Below, piece by piece: positions 1 to 5,899 of a stretch of 8,309 bases of DNA. A model generated the notes under the pieces. That model was not told where the DNA came from. It searched no databases and saw nothing but the letters and a program-made list of their open reading frames with translations. The DNA lies in contig JASHYY010000202.1 of assembly GCA_030042815.1 (NCBI GenBank), positions 1-8,309 of the forward strand, given 5' to 3'. The DNA is from Thermoplasmata archaeon. GTDB taxonomy: Archaea > Thermoplasmatota > Thermoplasmata > Lutacidiplasmatales > UBA184. Both the position numbers and the translations under genes were made by a program. Position 1 is the stretch's first letter; each line of letters starts with the position of its first letter.

Positions 1-606
1 GACGAGGACCCCGGCGATGAAAAGCGCCGCCGCCGTGTCGGCTTGGACGAACGAAGGGAGGACGAGCAGGAGGACCCCCGCGACGAGCAGGGCCGCCGTG
101 ATGGCCAGGTCGCTCGCCAAATGCAGCAGCACGCTGCGAAGGTTGAGGTCCCGCGCCCGGCCCGGTATCCGGCCGAGCACCGCGAGGTTGACCGTACGCA
201 ACCCGAGCGTCGGAACTGCGGCGGCCAAGATCCAAACGGCATCGACCGGCCCCGCGAACGAGGTCCCGCGCAGCAGCGAGTAGCCGGCAGCGAGCCCGAA
301 CGCGACGCCCGTGCCGATGACCACAATCGCGTTGAGGAGGCCCGCGAACACCTCGAACCGGTGAGGACCGAACGTCAGCTGACCCGAGACGCCTCGTCGC
401 GTCGCCCTCAGGGCGACCCACGACGTGGCGAACGCGAGCAGGTCGGGCAGGTTGTGCACGGCGTCGACGGTCAGCGAGAGGCTGCGCGAGAAGTACGCGC
501 CAACGGCCTCGATCGCGAGGACGACCAGCGAGAGCTCGAGGGCGAGCCGAAGCGCGGAGAGCACCCGGGCCTCGGCCTCCTCCTCCCCGTGCTCGGGAGT
601 CGGCAT
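1..606 (-). CDS. Cation diffusion facilitator (CDF) family metal efflux transporter, partial (C-terminus beyond left edge)
   Basis: Reading the minus strand from an ATG at 606-604 gives 202 residues with no stop before the window edge, so the C-terminal part is missing. CDF proteins export divalent metals (Zn, Cd, Co, Fe) across the cytoplasmic membrane by proton exchange. Residues 18-38, 44-68, 86-112, 121-145 and 157-186 look like membrane helices 1-5. The Zn/Cd-type metal site is intact: D48 and HxxxD (H51, D55) in helix 2, and HxxxD (H162, D166) in helix 5. The helix-3 motif FGPHRFEVFAGLLNA (79-93) is typical of the family. The loop between helices 4 and 5 is short and has no His-rich stretch. 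A strong purine-rich ribosome site, GGAGGGGGAGG, lies just before the ATG, with a TATA-like box further upstream. Family is confident; metal specificity is inferred from the HxxxD pairs only. Confidence 0.9.
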   Translation of the reverse strand, partial: MPTPEHGEEEAEARVLSALRLALELSLVVLAIEAVGAYFSRSLSLTVDAVHNLPDLLAFATSWVALRATRRGVSGQLTFGPHRFEVFAGLLNAIVVIGTGVAFGLAAGYSLLRGTSFAGPVDAVWILAAAVPTLGLRTVNLAVLGRIPGRARDLNLRSVLLHLASDLAITAALLVAGVLLLVLPSFVQADTAAALFIAGVLV

Positions 607-644
607 CCTCCTCCCCCTCCGGCCCGGTTCACCTCGGACGACTC

Positions 645-653
645 GGATATAGG
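645..653 (-). promoter_or_regulatory. TATA-like box for the CDF transporter gene
   Basis: On the minus strand the sequence reads CCTATATCC, an AT-rich island in a very GC-rich stretch. It lies about 40 nt upstream of the transporter ATG (606). Transcription starting about 25 nt downstream, near 622-624, would give a leader of roughly 16-18 nt that still holds the purine-rich ribosome site at 608-622. The spacing fits an archaeal TBP site; it is a pattern match only. Confidence 0.5.
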
Positions 654-751
654 TTGGCCCGTCCAAGGGTAGACGGAGGCTCGGTGCGCGACGTCGGTCC
701 CGAGGACCCAACGCGACGAGGCTTTCCTTCCCGCCCGGTCTCGGGACCGCA

Positions 752-1120
752 GTGACCGGACGCAGACCCGATCCCGTATCTGAGGTCGACGCACTCTACC
801 GCGACCTTCCGGACTCGTACCGCGCGGTCGCCGAGGCCTTGCGCGAGACGGTGCAGGATGCGGCCCCCCGCCTTCGAGAGACGGTCAAGTGGAACAATCC
901 GTTCTGGGTCGGGCGGAAGGACGTCCTCTGCCTGCAGTGCTTCCCGGACCACGTGAACCTCGGGGTCCTGCGCGGCGCGGGCCTCGCGAGGCGGTTTCCC
1001 CGGCTCGAGGGGACCGGCAAGGGGATGCGCCATCTCAAGGTCCGGTCGGTGTCCGAGGCTCGCTCGCCGGCGGTACGGAACCTTGTCCGTGCCGCGGTCA
1101 AGGCGGACTCGGACTCGTAG
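752..1120 (+). CDS. DUF1801 domain-containing protein
   Basis: This is a small soluble protein of 122 residues. The order of motifs matches the DUF1801 (YdhG-like) fold: an N-terminal helical part with an L-R-E-T-V element (30-34), the sequence APRLRETVKWNNPFW (38-52) with its KW..P signature, the H67-V-N-L-G core strand, and the G-T-G-K-G-M-R-H-L-K loop (87-96). Family members are about 110-140 residues, so this one is complete. The biochemical function of the family is not established. The GTG at 752 is the only start available before the conserved region: no in-frame ATG, GTG or TTG exists back to about 668. There is no obvious ribosome site or TATA box, so the expression signal is unclear. 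It is divergent from the CDF gene and lies 85 nt before the VOC gene on the same strand. DUF1801 proteins are often found near VOC/glyoxalase-like genes, as here. Confidence 0.8.
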   Translation: MTGRRPDPVSEVDALYRDLPDSYRAVAEALRETVQDAAPRLRETVKWNNPFWVGRKDVLCLQCFPDHVNLGVLRGAGLARRFPRLEGTGKGMRHLKVRSVSEARSPAVRNLVRAAVKADSDS

Positions 1121-1177
1121 TCCCCTTGGGCGGTGGGTTCCTCCCGCGCGAACGGCCGGCACGGGCCTCCGCGTGAC

Positions 1178-1185
1178 CTACATAG
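1178..1185 (+). promoter_or_regulatory. TATA-like box for the first VOC gene (probably leaderless transcript)
   Basis: CTACATAG is an AT-richer island centred about 25 nt before the ATG at 1206. An archaeal transcript would then start at or very near the ATG, giving a leaderless message. The GGGGGAG at 1198-1204 is only one base from the ATG, too close to act as a normal ribosome site, which fits the leaderless reading. Motif match only. Confidence 0.4.
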
Positions 1186-1205
1186 CCGGCCGCCCTCGGG
1201 GGAGC

Positions 1206-1643
1206 ATGCCCGAACCGCGGAGGCTCTGGGTCGGTTCTGTCGTGATGGAGTGCCGAGAGTTCTCTCGGATGATCGCCTTCTGGACCGCGGCGCTCGGCTA
1301 TCGGACCCGAGAGCCTCCGGACGACGACTGGGTCGTGCTCCACGACCCGGAGAATCGAGGGCCGAATCTTTCGCTTCAGAAGGTTCCGGACGGACCGTCG
1401 GACGACTACCGTTTCCACCTCGACCTGTACTCCTCCGACCCCGAGCGAGAGGTCGCGCGTCTGCTCGCGCTCGGCGCCACTCTCCGGGAGCCGGCCCGGG
1501 CGGGGCGCGATTTCGTGACGCTCGCCGACCCGGACGGGAATCCGTTCGACGTGATCGACAACCGCGGCTTCGCCTTCGGACAGCGGGTCGAAGGAGGGCC
1601 GCCGGCGAGCGGGCCGCGTCGGACCCGCGGACCGGAGGGCTGA
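1206..1643 (+). CDS. VOC family (glyoxalase/bleomycin-resistance fold) protein, Glyoxalase_6-like
   Basis: This 145-residue protein has one vicinal-oxygen-chelate domain covering about residues 8-118. Recognisable elements are the first beta-alpha unit ending in FWTAALGYR (25-33), the strand W42-V-V-L-H, the motif FHLDLYSSDPEREVARLLALGA (70-91) and the closing LADPDGNPFDVID (106-118). H71 sits where VOC enzymes carry a metal-binding His and D115 is near the usual C-terminal Glu position, but the first-strand His is missing (VVMECRE). It may bind a ligand or carry out a reaction not visible from sequence. A tail rich in Gly, Pro and Arg follows the domain (128-145). The ATG at 1206 is chosen over an in-frame GTG at 1083, because the domain begins here, the earlier start would overlap the DUF1801 gene, and the upstream residues are low in family character. 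The toroid gene follows after 26 nt, so the two are probably co-transcribed. Confidence 0.82.
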   Translation: MPEPRRLWVGSVVMECREFSRMIAFWTAALGYRTREPPDDDWVVLHDPENRGPNLSLQKVPDGPSDDYRFHLDLYSSDPEREVARLLALGATLREPARAGRDFVTLADPDGNPFDVIDNRGFAFGQRVEGGPPASGPRRTRGPEG

Positions 1644-1669
1644 AAGACGCCCCGTCTGTCGGGAGGGCT

Positions 1670-2671
1670 TTGACGGCCTCCCAGGTCCTCGACTGGCTGC
1701 TCGAGCCCGACCAGCCCTCGATCCGCTACCTGACCCTGACCCAGCTCCTGGGTCGGAAGCCGTCGGACGCGGAGGTCCGGGAGGCGAAGGCCCAGATCCC
1801 GAAGTCCGGTTGGGCCGCCGAGATCCTCGCCCGTCGCGACCCGGGCGGCTGGTGGGTCCGCGAGCGGAGCCTCTACACTCCGAAGTACGTCTCGACCAAC
1901 TGGAATCTCCTGGCGCTCTCCGACCTCGGTGCGTCCCGTACGATACCCGAGGTTCGCGCCTCGTGCGAGCTTTGGATGGACCGCTCCCCGCTGAAGGGAG
2001 GCGGGGTGGGCGGATCCTCGGGCGGCCACGGCCACCTCTGCTACACGGGCAACATGGCCCGCTCGCTGGTCAAGCTCGGCTACGGGAGCGACCCTCGAGT
2101 CCGGAAGGCGTTCGAGTGGCTGGTCCAGACCGCCCACCCGAAGGGCGGGTGGAGCTGCTTCTGGTACGCGGACGCGCCCTCGAGCGCCCGAAACCTAGAT
2201 TCCTGGGAGGGACTGAGCGCCTTTTCGGTCTACCCGCGTTCCCGATGGACCCCGGCGATGCGGGAGTGCGTCGAACGGGGGGCCGAATACTACCTCGAAC
2301 GCGAGCTCCACCGACAGGGAGCGCGCTACGAGCCGTGGTACCGGTTCCACTGGCCGGTCCACTACTACTACGACCTGTTGGTCGGGCTCGAGGTCCTCAC
2401 CGCGCTCGGGTACGCGGACGACCCCCGGCTCGGATTCGCGCTCGCCCTCCTCCGCAAAAAGCGGCGGACGGACGGGCGTTGGAACCTCGACGCGGTCCAT
2501 CCGGACGCCCCGTGGTACTACGAGAAATTCTACCGAGACCATCCGAAGCAACGACCGGTGACTCTGGCGTTCGAACGGCCCGGGAGACCCAGTAAGATGA
2601 TCACCCTTCGGGCACTGACCGTGCTCTCGCGGGTCGAATCGGGCCGGCCGTCTCCTCCGCGCTCGAACTGA
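1670..2671 (+). CDS. Squalene-cyclase/prenyltransferase-like alpha-toroid protein (paralogue A)
   Basis: This protein has 333 residues, no signal peptide and no membrane segment. It has several repeat units resembling the QW-type repeats of the terpene cyclase/protein prenyltransferase toroid fold: RRDPGGWW (55-62), TAHPKGGWSC (154-163) and KKRRTDGRW (263-271). Helical elements between them include ARSLVKLGY (130-138), VERGAEYYLERELH (201-214) and LLVGLEVLTALGY (236-248). The DXDD motif of class II cyclases is absent, so cyclase activity is not supported. C124, C163, D177, H227, H231 and D235 are conserved with the paralogue at 4784-5788 and are the best candidates for a metal or active site. 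A Gly/Ser/His-rich loop (108-122) is unique to this copy. The start is a TTG preceded by GGGAGGG at 1661-1667; the frame has no ATG or GTG in the stretch just upstream, and the protein begins at the same conserved element (VLDWLLE) as the paralogue. It lies 26 nt after the VOC gene, probably in one operon. The substrate is unknown. Confidence 0.78.
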   Translation: MTASQVLDWLLEPDQPSIRYLTLTQLLGRKPSDAEVREAKAQIPKSGWAAEILARRDPGGWWVRERSLYTPKYVSTNWNLLALSDLGASRTIPEVRASCELWMDRSPLKGGGVGGSSGGHGHLCYTGNMARSLVKLGYGSDPRVRKAFEWLVQTAHPKGGWSCFWYADAPSSARNLDSWEGLSAFSVYPRSRWTPAMRECVERGAEYYLERELHRQGARYEPWYRFHWPVHYYYDLLVGLEVLTALGYADDPRLGFALALLRKKRRTDGRWNLDAVHPDAPWYYEKFYRDHPKQRPVTLAFERPGRPSKMITLRALTVLSRVESGRPSPPRSN

Positions 2672-2746
2672 GAGACGTCCCTCCGCCGATGCCCCGAGAG
2701 CGCCGACCGCCGCCCGGGGGGAGTACCCACAGGGATCTCCGACACC

Positions 2747-3649
2747 CTATGCCTGCCCCCGGGACCCGAGGGGAAAGCGCGAGTCCCTCTCGGCCCGGAC
2801 CCACGCGAGCAACCGTTCGCGCGCGTACAGCCCCCCGGCGGGGACAAGCGGGTCCGCGCTGAGGACGCCCGGGACCGCCCGCAGTCGAATCTCGACCTCC
2901 CGCGCTCCGAGGTAATTGTCCGCGCTTCCGAGAAGATAGACCCCTCGAGGGTTCCGCGTCCAATGTGGGCGGTCCCAGAGCCGGGGCAGCTCGAGCGCCC
3001 GCTCGTCGAACGACCGGTCCACCTTGAGCCAGATCCCGTAGGTGGCGAGGCCCTCCTCCCGTTCGAGGTTCAGGATCATGCTGCATTCGAGGACGCGCCC
3101 CGCGTCGAGCTTCGCCCGGTGCCTCCGAAAGGTCCGGGGCGAGAGACCCGCCTGATGCGACTGGACCGAGTACGGTGCGCGGGGGTTCCGTACCACGGCC
3201 TCGAGAACCTTCCAATCCGCGCGGGTGAGCTCGTCGGCCCGGAGCAACGATCGCGGCGGCCGCTCGTCGAGCGATCCCTCGAGACGTCGCCCGAGGACCC
3301 GGGCGAGCGTCGGGTCGTCCGAGGGCTCGGCCTCGTTCGAGAATCGTACGACCATGTGGAAGTTCGGCCGGAAGCTTCGCACGAGGACGAGGTCCTCGAC
3401 CTTTCGCAGCTGGGAGCGAGCGACTTCCGACAGGGCTCCTCCCGTGTACCGAGATGCGGTCGCGTGCCGGCCGAGGACCTCCGCCCGGGGGTGGACCCCG
3501 TACTCGGTCAGGACCCCTTCCGACTCGAGCCGCTTCCGACGGAGACGAACCGCCTTACCCGTGATTCCCACGTCGCGGCCTATAGTCTCGTCGGAAAGGA
3601 GCGGGTCGCCGACGAGCCGCGTGAAGATGCGAAGGTCGACCCGGTCCAT
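2747..3649 (-). CDS. Lrp/AsnC-like transcriptional regulator with two winged helix-turn-helix domains
   Basis: This is a 300-residue cytoplasmic DNA-binding protein. The first winged HTH spans about residues 2-58 (MDRVDLRIF, then ETIGRDVGITGKAVRLRRKRL, then EGVLTEYGV). The second spans about 141-200 (LTRADWKVLEAVV, then AGLSPRTFRRHRAKLDAGRVL). Each follows the AsnC pattern: D-x-x-x-h start, recognition helix, then a 'GVI'-type wing. The segments after each HTH (60-130 and 200-285) probably form RAM-like or ligand-sensing/dimerisation parts, but these are diverged. Twin-HTH regulators of this layout are, to my knowledge, common in Thermoplasmata and related archaea. The ATG at 3649 begins the first HTH directly. 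The gene is divergent from the two-domain VOC gene across a 91-bp gap and convergent with toroid gene A, so it probably controls the VOC-toroid genes on one or both sides. Its effector is unknown. Confidence 0.82.
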   Translation of the reverse strand: MDRVDLRIFTRLVGDPLLSDETIGRDVGITGKAVRLRRKRLESEGVLTEYGVHPRAEVLGRHATASRYTGGALSEVARSQLRKVEDLVLVRSFRPNFHMVVRFSNEAEPSDDPTLARVLGRRLEGSLDERPPRSLLRADELTRADWKVLEAVVRNPRAPYSVQSHQAGLSPRTFRRHRAKLDAGRVLECSMILNLEREEGLATYGIWLKVDRSFDERALELPRLWDRPHWTRNPRGVYLLGSADNYLGAREVEIRLRAVPGVLSADPLVPAGGLYARERLLAWVRAERDSRFPLGSRGQA

Positions 3650-3661
3650 CCCTCGGGGCGA

Positions 3662-3671
3662 GCCGTACGGC
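3662..3671. promoter_or_regulatory. 10-bp perfect palindrome, candidate operator at the regulator's own start
   Basis: GCCGTACGGC is a perfect palindrome 13 nt upstream of the regulator ATG, next to its predicted TATA-like box (3675-3680), where a bound protein could block transcription. A second ACGGCC lies 16 nt further along (3667-3672 and 3683-3688). This could be an autoregulatory site. Short GC palindromes arise often by chance in DNA of this composition, so confidence is low. Confidence 0.25.
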
Positions 3672-3682
3672 CGATTTTAGGA
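3671..3682 (-). promoter_or_regulatory. TATA-like box for the Lrp/AsnC-like regulator
   Basis: On the minus strand this reads TCCTAAAATCGG, with the AT core centred about 28 nt upstream of the ATG at 3649. The predicted transcript would start within a few bases of the ATG, so it would be leaderless or nearly so. Confidence 0.45.
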
Positions 3683-3695
3683 ACGGCCTTCTCCG

Positions 3696-3707
3696 ATAGT
3701 TTATGAG
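3696..3707 (+). promoter_or_regulatory. TATA-like box for the two-domain VOC gene
   Basis: ATAGTTTATGAG is the AT-richest point of the divergent gap on this side. Its core is about 40 nt upstream of the GTG at 3741. Transcription starting near 3727 leaves a leader of about 14 nt that contains GGGGAAGG (3729-3736), a plausible ribosome site four bases before the start. The regulator's promoter lies only about 25 bp away, so the two divergent promoters could be controlled together. Confidence 0.45.
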
Positions 3708-3740
3708 CTACGCCGCGGAGGTGCGTGCGGGGAAGGCAAC

Positions 3741-4592
3741 GTGTCGGACAGTCGAAGCTCCGCGTCGCAGCTCGCGTTCTCCTCGCCTCAGGTCAACCTT
3801 TACACGAACCGCATCGAAGCCTCGAGCGCGTTCTATCGGCACGTCCTGGGATTCGAGGAGACGTTCCGAACGCCCAGGGACGCCCCCCCGGCGCACGTCG
3901 AGCTGCGGTCGGCCTCGCTGCCCGGCCTCCGGCTCGGCGTCGCGACGCTCGAAGCCCTCCGGCGCGACCATGGCATCAGCACGGGCAGCGGTCCTCCCCG
4001 CCTCGAGGTGGTCCTCATGACCGAGGACGTCGACGGCGCGTACGCGTGGGCGACAGCGAAGGGGGCCCCGTCGGTCGGCCCCCCCCATGACTTCGGGGGT
4101 TACCTGCGCAGCGCGCGGGTGGCTGACCCCGACGGCAACCCGGTAGTGTTCTCCGGAAGGCTTCCGGTGGCGAAGGCAGCCGATCCGACGGTCCGTCCGG
4201 TGTTCCGGAATCATCTGGTCAACTTGTACAGCGCGAACATCGCCCGCTCGTTGTGTTTCTACCGGGACCTCTTGGGCTCCCCCGAGACGTTCCGCGTGCC
4301 CCGAGAAGGCCCGCCGGACCACGTGGAGCTCGAGCTCGGACCGCTGAATCTCGCGGTCTCGACGCTCGAGGCCCTGCGACGCGATCACGGGCTGTCGGGA
4401 GGCGGGGGCCCTCCTCGGGGCGAGCTCGTGCTCTGGGTTCCAGACGTGGACTTCGCATACTCCTGGCTCGGCCGGCAGGGGGTGCAGTCGTTGAGCCGCC
4501 CGCACGATTTCGCCGGAACGCTTCGGGGCGCGTGGGTAGCCGACCCGGACGGGAACCCTGTCCAGCTGGTGGCTCGCCGGTCGGTTCCCTAA
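3741..4592 (+). CDS. Two-domain VOC family protein with internal duplication
   Basis: The protein has 283 residues and two tandem VOC domains, about 11-140 and 155-280. They are recent copies of one another: LEALRRDHGISTGSGPPR (70-87) is matched by LEALRRDHGLSGGGGPPR (209-226), VNLYTN by VNLYSA, PHDFGGYLRSARVADPDGNPV by PHDFAGTLRGAWVADPDGNPV. Usual VOC metal ligands are mostly lost. The C-terminal Glu is V136 in domain 1 and Q275 in domain 2, and the second-module His is replaced by a conserved Glu (E89, E228). This suggests binding or a non-standard site rather than classic glyoxalase chemistry. The GTG at 3741 has GGGGAAGG four bases upstream, and domain 1 begins soon after. It is divergent from the regulator gene, and the second toroid gene follows 191 nt later, mirroring the single-domain VOC plus toroid pair upstream. 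Confidence 0.85.
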   Translation: MSDSRSSASQLAFSSPQVNLYTNRIEASSAFYRHVLGFEETFRTPRDAPPAHVELRSASLPGLRLGVATLEALRRDHGISTGSGPPRLEVVLMTEDVDGAYAWATAKGAPSVGPPHDFGGYLRSARVADPDGNPVVFSGRLPVAKAADPTVRPVFRNHLVNLYSANIARSLCFYRDLLGSPETFRVPREGPPDHVELELGPLNLAVSTLEALRRDHGLSGGGGPPRGELVLWVPDVDFAYSWLGRQGVQSLSRPHDFAGTLRGAWVADPDGNPVQLVARRSVP

Positions 4593-4730
4593 CGGCTCAG
4601 GAGGCGCGTTCCGACCGGAGCCCCGGCGGGCTCGCCTTGCGCGGCCCACTCCGAGAGAAGGAAACCCGCGCCTCGTTCGGGCCCGGCTCGAGCCGCGTTC
4701 CCCCGGCCGCAAGGGACCGAGAGCGGCAGG

Positions 4731-4740
4731 CCCTTATGCG
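4731..4740 (+). promoter_or_regulatory. Possible TATA-like box for toroid gene B
   Basis: CCCTTATGCG resembles the TTTATG element in front of the two-domain VOC gene and lies about 48 nt before the preferred ATG (4784). If real, the second toroid gene can be transcribed on its own in addition to read-through from the VOC gene 191 nt upstream. The ATG inside this motif (4736) is also an in-frame alternative start, so the two readings compete. Confidence 0.3.
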
Positions 4741-4783
4741 TCGGTGGTGGTGGAGCGCCCGAGGTCCCTCGGCCTCGGACGAC

Positions 4784-5788
4784 ATGCCCGGTTCGAGCGA
4801 ACCCAGGAGTGGCGCGTCCGGCCGGCGGGTCATCGGCTGGCTCCTCGAGGACGATCAGCCGTCGGTCCGGTACTACACCTTGGTGGACCTGCTCGGTCGA
4901 AGGGAGGACGACCCGGAAGTCCGCCGCACCCGATCGAGGATCCCCCGGGTCGGATGGGCCGCACGGCTCCTCCGGCGCCAGAAGCCGAAAGGATACTGGG
5001 AACCCCGCGAGCCTACCGACTTCCGATCCTGGGCCCGCTTCCTCCAATTCCCCCAGTTTGGCTCCACCATGTGGCCCGCACTTGTCCTCGCGGACCTCGG
5101 GCTCACCTCCCGCGACCCGCGCATTCGGAGAACGGCGGAGCTGTTCTTCGACTACAAACTCCGGCTGAGCTCCCCCTTCAATTTCTTCACCGAGGAGGTG
5201 TGCGCCGTCGGGAACCTTGCCCGCATGTTGGTCCGCTTCGGCTACCGGGAGGACCGCCGGGTGCAGAAGCTGTTCGAGTGGATGATCGAAGACCAGCGGG
5301 CGAATGGAGGATGGAACTGCGCGCCCGACCGACCCGGCACTCTGGACTGTTGGGAGGCGCTCGCCGCCTTCTCCGAGGTCCCGAGGGCGAGTCGACCCCG
5401 GAAGATGGAGTCCGCGGTCGAACGCGGGGTCGAGTTCTACCTGGAACGCGCCCTCTTCCGCGAGGGCAAGCGGTACGACCCCTGGCTGCGGTTTCACTAC
5501 CCGACCCACTACTTCTACGACGTGCTGGTCGGTCTCGACGTGGTGACCCGCTTGGGGTATTCGGACGACCGGCGTCTGCGCCCCGCGCTCCGCCTGCTCG
5601 AGAAGAAGCGTTGGCCGGACGGAACCTGGGCCGCGGACGCTGTCCACCCCGATGTCGGAACGGAACTGAGGAAGGACTACGAAGGGAAGGAATTCAAGCC
5701 GTGGTCGCTGGAACCCGCCGGTGGGTCCAGCAAGTGGATCACCCTCTGCGCGCTCCGGGTCCAGCGAAGGGTCGACGCCGTGAGTTAG
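4784..5788 (+). CDS. Squalene-cyclase/prenyltransferase-like alpha-toroid protein (paralogue B)
   Basis: This 334-residue soluble protein is a clear paralogue of the product of 1670-2671, alignable from GWLLEDDQPSVRYYTL (18-33) almost to the C-terminus. QW-like repeat units are RRQKPKGYW (64-72), EDQRANGGWNC (169-179) and KKRWPDGTW (274-282). Shared signature residues include C140 in VCAVGN, C179, D188-x-W190-E191, H238 and H242 in RFHYPTHYFYD, and the stretch DAVHPD (285-290). No DXDD cyclase motif is present. Where copy A has a Gly/Ser/His loop, this copy has LSSPFNFFTEEVCAVGN (128-144). Copy B also carries an aromatic insertion near 76-95. The ATG at 4784 is preferred because it gives a length like the paralogue; an in-frame ATG at 4736 would add 16 residues (MRRWWWSARG...) with no counterpart. 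Function is unknown; a lipid- or isoprenoid-related role is only a fold-based guess. Confidence 0.78.
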   Translation: MPGSSEPRSGASGRRVIGWLLEDDQPSVRYYTLVDLLGRREDDPEVRRTRSRIPRVGWAARLLRRQKPKGYWEPREPTDFRSWARFLQFPQFGSTMWPALVLADLGLTSRDPRIRRTAELFFDYKLRLSSPFNFFTEEVCAVGNLARMLVRFGYREDRRVQKLFEWMIEDQRANGGWNCAPDRPGTLDCWEALAAFSEVPRASRPRKMESAVERGVEFYLERALFREGKRYDPWLRFHYPTHYFYDVLVGLDVVTRLGYSDDRRLRPALRLLEKKRWPDGTWAADAVHPDVGTELRKDYEGKEFKPWSLEPAGGSSKWITLCALRVQRRVDAVS

Positions 5789-5899
5789 CGGATCGGTCGG
5801 CCCGGCCGTGCCCGCCCCCGAACCCCCCAGGGAGCGGTCGGTCGAAGCCCCCGGCCGAACGGAACACGACGAGCGGTGCGGAAACGAGCGCGAGGACGG

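Noticed and set aside
43..672. 209-codon plus-strand open frame with Arg/Glu-rich product
   Set aside because: It is antisense to the CDF transporter frame, which has the HxxxD metal motifs and membrane helices; the plus-strand product is low-complexity and matches no family.
1406..2137. 243-codon minus-strand frame across the VOC and toroid A genes
   Set aside because: Shadow of two well-supported plus-strand genes; no domain pattern or start signals.
2672..2746. Terminator between the convergent toroid A and regulator genes
   Set aside because: GC-rich sequence but no clear stem-loop and no T-run on either strand.
3708..4712. 334-codon minus-strand frame opposite the two-domain VOC gene
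   Set aside because: Its internal similarity merely mirrors the VOC duplication; it would also cover the divergent promoter.
4589..5647. 352-codon minus-strand frame opposite toroid gene B
   Set aside because: The product lacks family motifs, while the plus strand aligns along its length with paralogue A.
1670..5788. Toroid proteins as squalene-hopene cyclases
   Set aside because: No DXDD motif, and the length is about half that of true cyclases; only the repeat fold resembles them.
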